Assembly (NCBI RefSeq): GCF_003945545.1
Contig: NZ_CP029617.1
Coordinates: 3,917,001-3,981,000, forward strand
Direction: 5' to 3'
Length of the DNA: 64,000 nt
From: Streptomyces sp. WAC 01529
Lineage (GTDB): Bacteria > Actinomycetota > Actinomycetes > Streptomycetales > Streptomycetaceae
Every line of letters starts with the position of its first letter. Positions within the stretch are counted from its first letter, which is position 1. The notes under the pieces are model-generated. The model made no database searches. It worked only from the letters and a program-made list of their open reading frames with translations, and was not told where the DNA came from. Positions 32,081 through 41,600 of the stretch are shown here, piece after piece. Position numbers and translations under genes: made by a program.

Positions 32081-32260
32081 GGCCGAGCACCTCCTGAGGC
32101 GCTGAGAATCGGGACGCCCTGCCCAACTCCCGCGGCCCGCAAGAGGACACGGACGACACCCACGCCCGCACCGCCCCCACACACCCGCATCAGGCCCCGC
32201 GCAACCGCTTTCGCCCGCCCCCACCCGGCCCCGTACCCGGACCCGCGCGACCGCTCTCGC

Positions 32261-32602
32261 TCACCCGTACCCGAGCGCGTGCAGCCGGGCGTCGTCGATC
32301 CCGAAGTGGTGCGCCACCTCGTGCACCACGGTGATCTCCGTCTCGGCGACGACGTCCTCCCGCGAATCGCACATCCGGAGCGTGGGCCCCCGGTAGATGG
32401 TGATGCGGTCCGGCAGCACACCCGCGTACCACTCACCGCGATCCGTCAACGGCGTCCCTTCGTACAGCCCGAGCAGCTCGGGATCGTCGGAGGGCGGCTC
32501 GTCCTCGACAAAGACGGCCACGTTGTCCATCAACCGCGTTAATTCCGGCGGAATCCGGTCAAGAGCCTCGCCGACCAGTTCCTCGAACTCCTCGCGCGTC
32601 AT
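32261..32602 (-). CDS. small metallopeptidase (minimal zincin family)
   Basis: 113 residues from ATG 32602, spaced 8 nt from GGGGGAG. The signature is VVHEVAHHFGIDD: HExxH plus a downstream Asp, in the order used by minimal zincins (DUF1025/PF06262-type). The upstream block PELTRLMDNVAVFVEDEPP and LLGLYEGTPLTDR are also typical of the family. These are small cytosolic zinc-dependent proteins of unclear substrate found throughout actinobacteria. It is divergent from the metallophosphoesterase gene at 32683, leaving an 80-bp shared promoter gap. Confidence 0.88.
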   Translation of the reverse strand: MTREEFEELVGEALDRIPPELTRLMDNVAVFVEDEPPSDDPELLGLYEGTPLTDRGEWYAGVLPDRITIYRGPTLRMCDSREDVVAETEITVVHEVAHHFGIDDARLHALGYG

Positions 32603-32682
32603 CTCCAGCACTCCCCCATTGTCGGCCACGCCACCGCCCCCGTCCCGGCATACCCACCACCGCAACTGGGCATACGGGACCA

Positions 32683-34218
32683 ATGGCTCGCACTCGCCGC
32701 ACCCGTACCGCAGGCGAACTGATCAGCCCACCTCACCCCTTCGCGCGCGCCCTCGGCCTGATAGCCGTCGTCCTCTTCGGCGCCTGGCTCGGTCTGCTGA
32801 TCGTCGGCAGCGTGCACGCGCCCGTGGGCCCCATGGACACCCGCATGACGCTCCGGCCGTCCCTGACCGGCGGCACGAAGATCGACGTCTCCCCGCTCGG
32901 CGCCCTTGAGCTGCGCTCCCACACCGCCCCCATCCGCCTCGACGTGGACGTCGACCGCCTCGACCCGGTGCGCGCCCAGGCCCTGGTCGACCACCCCGAG
33001 CGGCTGGCGGGCCTCCAGGACGAGGTGGCGCGCGACGTCGGCCACGGCACGCTCGACCTGGCCATACGTTCCTGTGTCGCCGTCGTCTCGGGCGCCACCG
33101 CGCTCGGCCTCGCCGTCTACCGCCGCCCGCGCCGCGCCCTCGCCGCGGGCGGTCTCGCGCTCGCCCTGCTCGCGGCGTCGGGCACGGCCGCGTACGCCAC
33201 CTGGAACCCGAAGTCGGTCCTCGAGCCCAAGTTCTCCGGCCTCCTCAGCAGCGCGCCCTCGGTCGTCGGCAACGCGCGCAGCATCGTCAGCGAATTCGAC
33301 GTCTACCAGCAGGAGTTGGCCCGTCTGGTCACCAACGTCACCAAGCTCTACGACGTGACGTCCACGCTCCCCGCCTACCAGCCGGACCCCACCACCATGC
33401 GGGTCCTGCACGTCTCCGACATCCACCTCAACCCGGCGAGCTGGAAGATCATCGCCTCCCTCGTCGAGCAGTACGAGATCGATGTCATCGTCGACTCCGG
33501 CGACACCATGGACCACGGCTCGGCCGCGGAGAACGCCTTCCTCGACCCCATCGAGGACCTCGGCGCCCCCTATGTGTGGGTGCGCGGCAACCACGACTCG
33601 TTCACCACCCAGCGCTATCTGGAGCGCTTCAAGAACGTCCACGTGCTCGACGACGGCAAGGCCGAGACCGTCGCCGGCCTGCGCTTCGCCGGGATCGGCG
33701 ATCCGCAGTACACCCCGGACCGCTCCACGAAACAGGAGGGCTCCGCCGTCCAGCACATGGCCGGCATCCGCCTCGCCTCGGCCCTGCGCGCCGAACGGGC
33801 GGCCGGTACGCCGGTCGACGTGGCGATCGCGCACAACCCGACGGCGGCGCGGGAGACGGACGGCGAGGTGCCGCTCGTCCTCGCGGGGCACGTGCACCGG
33901 CAGGAGATGGAGGTCATGGACGGGGGCACGCGGCTGCGGATCGAGGGCTCGACGGGGGGCAGCGGGCTGCGGGCCGTCGAGGGCAAGTACCCCGACCCGG
34001 TCGAGGCGTCCGTCCTCTACCTGGACCGTACGACCAAGCGGCTGCAGGCCTGGGACGAGATCAGGCTGGGCGGGCTCGGCCTCACGAAGGCGGAGGTCAG
34101 CCGTCACCTCCCCAAGGAGAACCAGCCCGGGGCGACGCCTTCCCCGACGGCGCCCTCCGCTTCCCTCCCGCCTTCCCCCACCCGGTCCGCCGGGGAGCGG
34201 GCCCCTGCCCCCCGATAA
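32683..34218 (+). CDS. membrane-anchored metallophosphoesterase
   Basis: 511 residues. Hydrophobic segments at about residues 24-44 and 125-170 anchor it. The catalytic domain begins near residue 240: VLHVSDIHLNP (D-x-H), VDSGDTMDHG (G-D), VRGNHDS (G-N-H-D), AIAHNP and LAGHVHRQEM (G-H-x-H), the full set of calcineurin-like metal ligands. The C-terminal ~35 residues are Pro/Ser-rich and disordered. It should hydrolyse a phosphodiester or pyrophosphate at the membrane face; substrate unknown. It is an unrelated protein type to the phage PhoD domain. The tRNA-Glu-Asp-Phe cluster lies just downstream. Confidence 0.88.
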   Translation: MARTRRTRTAGELISPPHPFARALGLIAVVLFGAWLGLLIVGSVHAPVGPMDTRMTLRPSLTGGTKIDVSPLGALELRSHTAPIRLDVDVDRLDPVRAQALVDHPERLAGLQDEVARDVGHGTLDLAIRSCVAVVSGATALGLAVYRRPRRALAAGGLALALLAASGTAAYATWNPKSVLEPKFSGLLSSAPSVVGNARSIVSEFDVYQQELARLVTNVTKLYDVTSTLPAYQPDPTTMRVLHVSDIHLNPASWKIIASLVEQYEIDVIVDSGDTMDHGSAAENAFLDPIEDLGAPYVWVRGNHDSFTTQRYLERFKNVHVLDDGKAETVAGLRFAGIGDPQYTPDRSTKQEGSAVQHMAGIRLASALRAERAAGTPVDVAIAHNPTAARETDGEVPLVLAGHVHRQEMEVMDGGTRLRIEGSTGGSGLRAVEGKYPDPVEASVLYLDRTTKRLQAWDEIRLGGLGLTKAEVSRHLPKENQPGATPSPTAPSASLPPSPTRSAGERAPAPR

Positions 34219-34223
34219 CCGTT

Positions 34224-34253
34224 TTGGCGATACCTCCCCGCATCCCATATGCT
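34224..34253 (+). promoter_or_regulatory. putative promoter of the tRNA-Glu-Asp-Phe cluster
   Basis: TTGGCG (34224-34229) and TATGCT (34248-34253) with an 18-bp spacer, about 45 bp before tRNA-Glu. Reasonable sigma-70-type match. Confidence 0.5.
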
Positions 34254-34298
34254 TCTCACGTCCCCGACGCGCTGCAAAGCGCCCAGGCGGGCCTATTA

Positions 34299-34371
34299 GC
34301 CCTCATCGTCTAGTGGCCCAGGACGCCGCCCTTTCAAGGCGGTAGCACGGGTTCGAATCCCGTTGGGGGCA
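34299..34371 (+). tRNA. tRNA-Glu(TTC)
   Basis: 73 nt; acceptor GCCCTCA / TGGGGGC with one T-G pair, anticodon stem-loop CCGCC-CTTTCAA-GGCGG (anticodon TTC), T arm ACGGG-TTCGAAT-CCCGT. First of three clustered tRNA genes. Confidence 0.95.
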
Positions 34372-34409
34372 CGCAACACTTGTGCGAGACTTGTGCTCGC
34401 ACAACGCTT

Positions 34410-34484
34410 GGTCCTGTGGAGCAGTTTGGAGTGCTCGCCACCCTGTCAAGGTGGAGGCCGCGGGTTCAAATCCCGTCAGGACCG
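34410..34484 (+). tRNA. tRNA-Asp(GTC), copy 1
   Basis: 75 nt; acceptor GGTCCTG / CAGGACC plus discriminator G; anticodon stem-loop CCACC-CTGTCAA-GGTGG (GTC). Identical to the copy at 42714-42788. Confidence 0.95.
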
Positions 34485-34508
34485 CTTGCGATTCCTCGCG
34501 GATCGCGT

Positions 34509-34582
34509 GGCTGGGTAGCTCAGTTGGTACGAGCGATCGCCTGAAAAGCGATAGGTCGCCGGTTCGATCCCGGCCCCAGCCA
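34509..34582 (+). tRNA. tRNA-Phe(GAA)
   Basis: 74 nt; acceptor GGCTGGG / CCCAGCC plus discriminator A; anticodon loop CTGAAAA (GAA); T arm GCCGG-TTCGATC-CCGGC. Last gene of the cluster. Confidence 0.95.
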
Positions 34583-34589
34583 CCTCTTC

Positions 34590-34620
34590 CGAAGGCCCCG
34601 CCCAACTGGACGGGGCCTTC
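34590..34620 (+). terminator. terminator of the tRNA cluster
   Basis: GAAGGCCCCGCC pairs with GGACGGGGCCTTC around a short loop directly after tRNA-Phe. Confidence 0.75.
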
Positions 34621-34622
34621 GC

Positions 34623-35299
34623 CATTCTCCGGCCCCACTGGCTCGGCCCCGGCGGTTCGGCCCCGTCAGCCCGGCCTCGCTGGCCCGGCCCCGCCTTCCC
34701 GGCCACCCCGCTCCGGTCTCGTCGGCCCGGCCTTGGCGCCCCCGCTTCGCCACCCCGGCCCCGCCGGCGCGGCCCTGCCAGCCGGCCTCGCCGTTCACCG
34801 CCTCGGTGCCCCGGCACGCAGTCCTGTCCCGCCGCTTCGCGCCGGATGTTCCCCTCCCACCCACCCGTTCACCCCGCGCTGCAGGGGTGGGGGTTGGGGG
34901 GCTCCCCCAGGGTCGGGTGGGTCGGGGCCCTGGGGTGCCATGTCGGTGCGGCGAGACGGGTGGGTGGGTGGGGAACATCCGCCGCGGAGCGGCGGGGCAG
35001 GGCATCGCGCAGGCCCAGGCAAGCCCCGCTCAAGCCGCCCCGCCAGCGCGGGGTAAACGGGTGGGTGGGTGGGAGGAATCCGCCGCGGAGCGGCGGGACA
35101 GGGCATCGTGCAGGCCCAGGCAAGCCCATCCGCCGAGGAGCCGCAGGGGGCAGGGCATCGCGCAGGCCGAGGCAAGCCCCCCTCCGCGCGAAGCGGCGGT
35201 GTGGGTCAAGGCAGGCTCACACCCACGCGGAGCGGCCGCGCAGGCCCAGGCAAGCTCACACCCACGCGGAGCGGCCGCGCAGGCCCAGGCGATCCCCGC
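34623..35299. repeat. 677-bp gene-free stretch with a G-rich repeat array
   Basis: The first part (34640-34795) is a degenerate GGCCCGGCCCCGCCGGC-type low-complexity tract. From 34823 there is a repeat family. One unit consists of GGGTGGGTGGGTGGG, then ATCCGCCGCGGAGCGGCGGG, then CAGGGCATCGCGCAGGCCC and AGGCAAGCCC. Full copies are at 34956-35027 and 35057-35127, a partial copy at 35128-35179, an inverted copy at 34823-34867, and a 39-bp-period tandem pair at 35217-35290. Open frames through it are by-products of composition. See findings. Confidence 0.75.
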
Positions 35300-36409
35300 T
35301 CAAGGCGCCCCGCCAGCCCCCGCATGGGCAGCCGCACCTCCCCGCCCGCCCGGATGCCGATGCCGCCATACCCAGAACACCGCGCTGGAAAGCACCGCCC
35401 ATCCCCCGAGCACCAGGAACGGGCCCGCATGCTGGTGGCCGCCGAAGTACACCGCCGTGTGCTGCGCGTTGACCGACGCCCCGGGCGGCAGCCACCGCCC
35501 GATGTGACCAAGCACCGACGGAAGCAGCGGCCACGACACCGCGCCCCCGGACGACGGGTTCCCGAGCAGCACCATCAGCCCCCACGTCGGCAGCATCGCC
35601 CACCGCCCGAACAACGTGTTGAACATCGTGAAGACCATCCCGGACGCGAACATCGTCAGCGCCAGAATCAGCCACGACTCCACGAACGGCAGATCCACCG
35701 CCCCCAGCCACCAGTCCACGACCGCCGCGATGACGAACGCCCCGAGCAGTGCGTACAGCGCAGTGAAGCCGATCCGTTCCGCCGGATTCAGCCCCCGCGC
35801 GTGCACGCTCAGCTGAATCGCCCCCACGAAGCCGATGATCACCGCGGCCAGTGAGATGTAGAAGATGGCGAGCCCCCGGGGGTCGCCCTCCTGGAGCGGT
35901 TTGATGTCCTTGACCGCCACCGGGACCCCGGCCTTCTCGCCCACCTTCGGCGCGGTCTCCGCGAGCACCTGCGCGACCGAGGCACCGGACGCCCCGGACA
36001 CGTCCAGGGTCACCTTCTCCTCGCCCACGTCGAGGATCGCGAAGACCTTCTGCTCCTCCACGTCCCGCCGGGCCCCGGCCACGCTGTCGTACCGCCGCAC
36101 CTCCAGCGAGGCGTTCAGCGCCTTCTCCATGCCGCCGAGGAAGGCCTTGCCGTGCGCCGCGTCCGGCGAGCCGACGACGGCCGTGGGGATGTGGTGGGGC
36201 GTCGGGTTCGCCATGGAGTACGTGTACGAACCGGCGAAGAGCCCGGCCGCGGCCGCCAGGATGAAGACCAGGACGATCGCCGGCAGAAAGGGCGACTCCT
36301 TGAAGGCGTCCCACCGCTCGGCACGGGTGGGGACCCGCCCGTGCGCGCCATGTGGATGCGGACTCTCCCGCGAAGGCTGACTCTGCTCTCCCGGCTCATG
36401 ATCAGGCAT
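35300..36409 (-). CDS. ABC-2-type membrane protein (YhgE/Pip-like, DUF3533-type permease)
   Basis: 369 residues. A polar, His/Pro-rich N-terminus, then a membrane helix (FLPAIVLVFILAAAAGLFAGSY, ~41-62), an extracellular domain of ~120 residues (TAVVGSPDAAHGKAFLGGME ... VTLDVSGASGASVAQVLAE) and five or six further helices from residue ~175. This one-helix, big-loop, multi-helix layout is that of ABC-2-type or YhgE/Pip-like proteins that export compounds or are phage-infection proteins in Firmicutes. There is no ATPase gene next to it. The 3' end abuts the G-rich repeat array. Substrate unknown. Confidence 0.75.
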   Translation of the reverse strand: MPDHEPGEQSQPSRESPHPHGAHGRVPTRAERWDAFKESPFLPAIVLVFILAAAAGLFAGSYTYSMANPTPHHIPTAVVGSPDAAHGKAFLGGMEKALNASLEVRRYDSVAGARRDVEEQKVFAILDVGEEKVTLDVSGASGASVAQVLAETAPKVGEKAGVPVAVKDIKPLQEGDPRGLAIFYISLAAVIIGFVGAIQLSVHARGLNPAERIGFTALYALLGAFVIAAVVDWWLGAVDLPFVESWLILALTMFASGMVFTMFNTLFGRWAMLPTWGLMVLLGNPSSGGAVSWPLLPSVLGHIGRWLPPGASVNAQHTAVYFGGHQHAGPFLVLGGWAVLSSAVFWVWRHRHPGGRGGAAAHAGAGGAP

Positions 36410-36500
36410 ACGAATACGCTAAACCACACATAAGACATATAAGGCACATAAGGGCGGAATCGCGCGCAAGCTAATCACTAAGCCGTGAATACCTACCCAC

Positions 36501-37346
36501 TCACTCAGCAGCCGACGAAACGGACCTTTCCCTCCGCCGCCACGCCCGCACCCCGAGCACCACCCCCGTCACCACCACGACCGCCGCCAACAGCACCGAG
36601 TCCGGCACGGCCCTGCCGACACCGGAGGCCCACCGCTCCACCGCGAACGAGTCGTCCACGTCAAGCAGCCCCGGCAGCGCGGTCGTCCCGTCGTAGGCGA
36701 GGAAGAGCGCCCCGAGGCCGATGAAGAACAGCCCGGACAGCAGCGAGGTCGTGTGCAGTTCGAACCGGCCGAGCCGGAAGGCCCGCCCCCGCAGCCAGCT
36801 GCGCCGCCCCAGCTCGAACCGCTCCCAGAGCAGCGCGAGGACGAAGAGCGGCACGGCCATGCCCAGCGCGTAGACCGCAAGCAGCAGCCCTCCGTACACC
36901 GGACTCCCGCTCACCGCCGCGACCGTCAGGACGCTGCCGAGGATCGGCCCGGCGCAGAACCCGGCGAGCCCGTACACGGCCCCCAGCGCGTACACGGAGA
37001 CGGCGGTCGTCGGCCGGATCCGCCCCGAGAGCTCCGCCATCTTGCGTGAGGCGAAGCCCATCCCCACCACCTGGAGCACCCCGAGCCCGATGATCAGCCA
37101 CCCGGCGACGAGCACCAGCTGGTCGCGGTGGCCGAAGAAGAACCGCCCCGCGTACGAACCGGCCGCGCCCAGCGGCACCAGGGTCGTGGCGAGTCCGGCG
37201 TAGAAGATGCCGGTCCGCGCGACCAGGCGGGACGTGGAGTCGATCGAGTACGCGAAGAAGGCGGGCAGGAGCAGCGCGCTGCACGGGCTGACGAGCGCGA
37301 GCAGCCCGCCCAGGAACGCCGCGAAGTACCCCACATCCGCGGTCAC
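36501..37346 (-). CDS. CcdA/DsbD-like thiol-disulfide transport protein
   Basis: 281 residues from GTG 37346, overlapping the DsbA stop by 3 bases. Six to eight membrane helices with the CcdA marks: LVSPCSALLLPAF (Cys22 followed by a Pro-containing helix) and GLAGFCAGPILGSVLT (second Cys). It carries reducing equivalents across the membrane from cytosolic thioredoxin to an extracytoplasmic thioredoxin-like partner. The adjacent, translationally coupled DsbA-like gene is the obvious partner. The C-terminal half beyond ~200 has an extra two-helix region and a basic tail. Confidence 0.88.
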   Translation of the reverse strand: MTADVGYFAAFLGGLLALVSPCSALLLPAFFAYSIDSTSRLVARTGIFYAGLATTLVPLGAAGSYAGRFFFGHRDQLVLVAGWLIIGLGVLQVVGMGFASRKMAELSGRIRPTTAVSVYALGAVYGLAGFCAGPILGSVLTVAAVSGSPVYGGLLLAVYALGMAVPLFVLALLWERFELGRRSWLRGRAFRLGRFELHTTSLLSGLFFIGLGALFLAYDGTTALPGLLDVDDSFAVERWASGVGRAVPDSVLLAAVVVVTGVVLGVRAWRRRERSVSSAAE

Positions 37347-38116
37347 TCGGAGCCGCCCTTGCCGCTCCCCTTGCCCCGGGAATCCGCGGCCTTGGCCGCC
37401 GCCTCGATCGCCTGGCCGAAGACCTCGTCGGGCTGCGCGCCCGAGATGGGCCGCCCGTTGACCAGGAAGGACGGCGTGGACGTGGCGCCGAGCCCGTACG
37501 CCTCCTCCTGGTCCTTCTTCACCGCCGCCTTGGCCGCCTCGCTCCCGGCGTCGCGCACGAAGCGGCCGACATCCTTGACCCCGGCTTCCTGGGCGAGTTC
37601 CTGCAGCCGGTCCTCGCCGAAGCCCTCCTCCTTGGCCCCCTCGGCGTACGCGGCTTCGTGGAACTGCCAGAAGCGCCCCTGCCTCCCCGCGGCCCACGCG
37701 CCGCGCGCGGCCCGCTCGGAGTCCGCGCCGAAGATCGGGAAGTTGCGCCACTCGATGCGCAGGACGCCCTCGTCCACGTACTTCTTCACGAGGCCCGGCT
37801 CGGTGTCGCGGGCGAACTTCCCGCAGAAGCCGCACTTGAAGTCGGCGTACTCGACCATCACGACGGGCGCGTCGGCGCGGCCCTGGGCGAGCGGGTCCTT
37901 GGCGTCGCGCCGCGCGAGCTTCTCCAGCTCGGGGTAGACCCCGGCCTGCGCCTCGGCCGAGGGCGCGGCTCCGGCGGCGGCCTCCTTCACGGTGCCGCCC
38001 GAGGAGTCGGAGGGCTTGGTCGCGGTGTAGGAGGCGGCGCCGAGCAGCGCGGCGGCGACGGCGACGCCCGCGGCGATGGCGATGTTCTTCTTTTTGTTGT
38101 TGTCGTTCTGCGGCAT
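37343..38116 (-). CDS. DsbA-like thiol-disulfide oxidoreductase, membrane-anchored
   Basis: 257 residues. N-terminal anchor KKKNIAIAAGVAVAAALLGAAS, then a linker, then a thioredoxin fold with CGFC (Cys95-Cys98) in EYADFKCGFCGKFA, the helical insertion of DsbA, and the cis-Pro loop TSTPSFLVNGR. DsbA-type proteins introduce or exchange disulfides in exported proteins. A Gly/Lys/Ser-rich tail (RGKGSGKGGSE) follows. It is coupled to the CcdA-type gene. With CcdA as partner it may act as reductant or isomerase rather than as oxidant. Confidence 0.9.
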   Translation of the reverse strand: MPQNDNNKKKNIAIAAGVAVAAALLGAASYTATKPSDSSGGTVKEAAAGAAPSAEAQAGVYPELEKLARRDAKDPLAQGRADAPVVMVEYADFKCGFCGKFARDTEPGLVKKYVDEGVLRIEWRNFPIFGADSERAARGAWAAGRQGRFWQFHEAAYAEGAKEEGFGEDRLQELAQEAGVKDVGRFVRDAGSEAAKAAVKKDQEEAYGLGATSTPSFLVNGRPISGAQPDEVFGQAIEAAAKAADSRGKGSGKGGSE

Positions 38117-38170
38117 CAGGAGGTTCTCTCTGTTCCTGTACGTGGTGGAAGGGCCCGGACGCGGGCGCCT

Positions 38171-38548
38171 CTACACACGCAGGACAGAGAGGTCCACGGG
38201 GGAGGGCGGCGCGAGCGGCGGCGGCCCCCGCACCGGCGTCACATCGAGGACGGCCTGGTCGCCGCTCCAGGAACCGGAGCCACCGTGGGCCTCGTACAGC
38301 GCGGGCAGCAGATCGTGCGCGGAGCTGGAGCGCGGCGGCGACACGGGGTGCTGCCCCGCGTCCCCCTGCCCGCCCTTGCCGCAACCGGGCCCGTCATGGC
38401 TCTGCGCCGCGTGCGCCACCGCGGGGACCGGCGCCTCGGCGTGGACCGGCGCCTCGGCGTGCGCCACCGAGGGCCCGCAGAACCCCCCGAGCACGACGAG
38501 CAGCACCACCACCAAGGGGCACCACGCCGTACGCGCACGGGTCAACAT
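38171..38548 (-). CDS. small secreted or membrane-anchored protein, function unknown
   Basis: 125 residues from ATG 38548 (a longer in-frame form would start at 38599). The N-terminus TRARTAWCPLVVVLLVVLGGFCGPSVAHA reads as a signal peptide ending at AHA. The mature part is His/Gly/Pro-rich (AAQSHDGPGCGKGGQGDAGQ HP) with Cys and His residues that could bind metal. It lies just upstream of dsbA on the same strand, 54 bp apart, so it may be an envelope redox or metal protein of the same operon. No known domain. Confidence 0.55.
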   Translation of the reverse strand: MLTRARTAWCPLVVVLLVVLGGFCGPSVAHAEAPVHAEAPVPAVAHAAQSHDGPGCGKGGQGDAGQHPVSPPRSSSAHDLLPALYEAHGGSGSWSGDQAVLDVTPVRGPPPLAPPSPVDLSVLRV

Positions 38549-38631
38549 GCCCGGAATCGTACGTGCCGGGACACCGCGAAGGGGAAATCGGTTCGCCACC
38601 GCCGAGCGGCGGGTGAGATCCTGGACGGCGT

Positions 38632-41600
38632 ATGTCTACGCAGCCCGCCCTCACCCTCGACACCCTCGCCCCCCGCCTGACCGAGCTGTCGCTGCGCGAC
38701 GAGCACCGGATCGGGCGCCGGCTGGAGGGTGCACGCCGGATCCGCAAACCCGAGGCCCGCGCCGCCGTTCTCGCCGAGATCGCGGCGGACGTGGAGAAGG
38801 CCGAGGCGCGGATGGCCGAGCGCGGCTCCCGCGTGCCCGCGATCACCTATCCCGAGCAGCTGCCGGTCAGCCAGAAGAAGGACGACATCGCCGAGGCGAT
38901 CCGCGACCACCAGGTCGTGATCGTCGCGGGCGAGACTGGTTCCGGCAAGACCACGCAGATCCCCAAGATCTGTCTGGAGCTGGGCCGGGGCGTGCGCGGC
39001 ATGATCGGCCACACCCAGCCGCGCCGCATCGCGGCCCGTACGGTCGCCGAGCGCGTCGCCGAGGAGATGGACACGCCGCTCGGCGAGGCCGTCGGCTGGA
39101 AGGTCCGCTTCACGGACCAGGTCAATCCGGACGGCACGTTCATCAAGCTGATGACGGACGGCATCCTGCTGGCCGAGATCCAGACGGACCGCGAGCTGCG
39201 CGCGTACGACACGATCATCATCGACGAGGCGCACGAGCGTTCGCTCAACATCGACTTCCTCCTTGGCTACCTCGCCCAGCTGCTGCCAAGGCGCCCGGAC
39301 CTGAAGGTCGTCATCACCTCGGCGACCATCGACCCCGAGCGCTTCTCCCGGCACTTCGGGGACGCCCCGATCGTGGAGGTCAGCGGCCGGACGTATCCGG
39401 TGGAGGTGCGCTACCGCCCGCTCCTCGAAGACGACTCGGACGACTCCGACCGCGACCAGATCACCGCGATCACCGACGCCGTCGAGGAGCTTCAGGCCGA
39501 GGGCAAGGGCGACATCCTCGTCTTCCTCTCCGGCGAGCGCGAGATCCGCGACACGGCGGACGCGCTGAACAAGAAGAACTACAGGTTCACCGAGGTCCTG
39601 CCCCTGTACGCACGGCTCTCGCACGCCGAGCAGCACCGCGTCTTCCAACAGCACACGGGCAGACGGATCGTCCTCGCGACGAACGTCGCCGAGACCTCGC
39701 TGACCGTGCCGGGCATCAAGTACGTGATCGACCCGGGCACGGCCCGCATCTCCCGCTACAGCCACCGTACGAAGGTGCAGCGGCTGCCCATCGAGGCGAT
39801 CAGCCAGGCCAGCGCCAACCAGCGCAAGGGCCGCTGCGGCCGTACGTCGGACGGCATCTGCATCCGGCTCTACAGCGAGGAGGACTTCCTCTCCCGCCCC
39901 GAGTTCACGGACGCGGAGATCCTCCGTACGAACCTGGCCTCCGTCATCCTCCAGATGACCGCGGCCGGCCTCGGCGACATCGAGAAGTTCCCCTTCATCG
40001 ACCCGCCGGACCACCGCAACATCCGCGACGGCGTGCAGCTCCTCCAGGAGCTGGGCGCGCTGGACCCCACCCAGAAGGACCCGAAGAAGCGCCTCACCCA
40101 GCAGGGCCGCAAGCTGGCCCAGCTGCCGGTCGACCCGCGGCTCGCCCGGATGATCCTGGAGGCCGACAAGAACGGCTGCGTACGCGAGGTCATGGTGATC
40201 GCGGCGGCCCTCTCCATCCAGGACCCGCGCGAGCGCCCGGCCGAGAAGCAGGCGCAGGCCGACCAGCAGCACGCCCGCTTCAAGGACGAGACCAGCGACT
40301 TCCTCGCGTACCTGAACCTGTGGCGGTACGTCCGTGAGCAGCAGAAGGAGCGCGGCTCGTCGTCCTTCCGCCGCATGTGCAAGGCGGAGTACCTGAACTT
40401 CCTGCGCATCCGCGAATGGCAGGACATCTATACGCAGCTGCGTACGGTCGCCAAGCAGCTGGGCATACACCTCAACGACGAGGACGCCCCCGACGACCGC
40501 GTCCACATCTCCCTCCTCGCCGGACTCCTCTCCCACATCGGGATGAAGGACGTGAAGGAGTCCAAGGACAGCGGCAAGGACAGCAAGGACCCCAAGCAGC
40601 GCGGCGGGCGCAACGAATACATCGGCGCCCGCAACGCCAAGTTCGCGGTCTTCCCCGGCTCGGCGCTCTTCAAGAAGCCGCCGCGGTTCATCATGTCGGC
40701 GGAGCTGGTGGAGACCTCGCGGCTGTGGGCCCGCGTCAACGCGAAGATCGAGCCCGAGTGGGTCGAGCCGCTGGCCGAGCACCTCCTCAAGCGCACGTAC
40801 AGCGAGCCGCACTGGGAGAAGGACCAGGCGGCGGTGATGGCGATAGAGAAGGTCACGCTGTACGGCGTCCCGATCGTCACCGACCGCAAGGTGAACTACG
40901 GCCGCATCGACCCCGAGGTCTCCCGCGACCTCTTCATCCGCAACGCGCTCGTCGAGGGCGACTGGCGCACGCACCACAAGTTCTTCGCCGCCAACCGCAA
41001 GCTGCTCACCGAGGTCGAGGAGCTTGAGCACCGGGCCCGGCGCCGGGACATCCTCGTCGACGACGAGACGCTCTTCGACTTCTACGACCAGCGGGTGCCC
41101 GCGGACGTCGTCTCCGGCGCGCACTTCGACTCGTGGTGGAAGAAGAAGCAGCGGGAAGAGCCCGAACTGCTCGACTTCGAGCGGTCGATGCTCATCAACG
41201 AGAAGGCCGGTGACGTCTCCAAGGACGACTATCCCGACTCGTGGCGGCAGGGCCCGCTGAAGTTCAAGGTGACGTACCAGTTCGAGCCGGGGGCGGACGC
41301 GGACGGTGTCACCGTCCACATCCCGCTCCAGGTCCTCAACCAGGTCTCCGACGAGGGCTTCGACTGGCAGATCCCGGGTCTGCGCGAGGACGTGGTCATC
41401 GAGCTGATCCGCTCCCTGCCCAAGCCGATCCGGCGGAACTACGTCCCGGCGCCCAACTACGCGAAGGCGTTCCTGGACCGCGCGGTCCCCCTCCAGGAGC
41501 CGCTGCACGTCACGCTGGCGCGCGAACTCCAGCGGATGGTCGGGGTCCCGGTCTCCCCCGACGACTTCGACCTGACGCGCGTACCCGACCACTTGAAGAT

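Noticed and set aside
32683..34218. relation of the chromosomal metallophosphoesterase to the phage PhoD domain
   Set aside because: The chromosomal protein has calcineurin-type motifs (DxH, GD, GNHD, GHxH), different from the WDDHD and DVRSFRDP set of the tail protein. They are separate families.
34950..35290. possible CRISPR array
   Set aside because: Repeat lengths and spacings are irregular, the intervening sequence is itself repetitive, and no cas gene is in the window.
34806..35507. overlapping long frames through the repeat array
   Set aside because: All are Arg/Pro/Gly/Ala-rich products of the repeats, in several frames and both strands, without RBS or homology.
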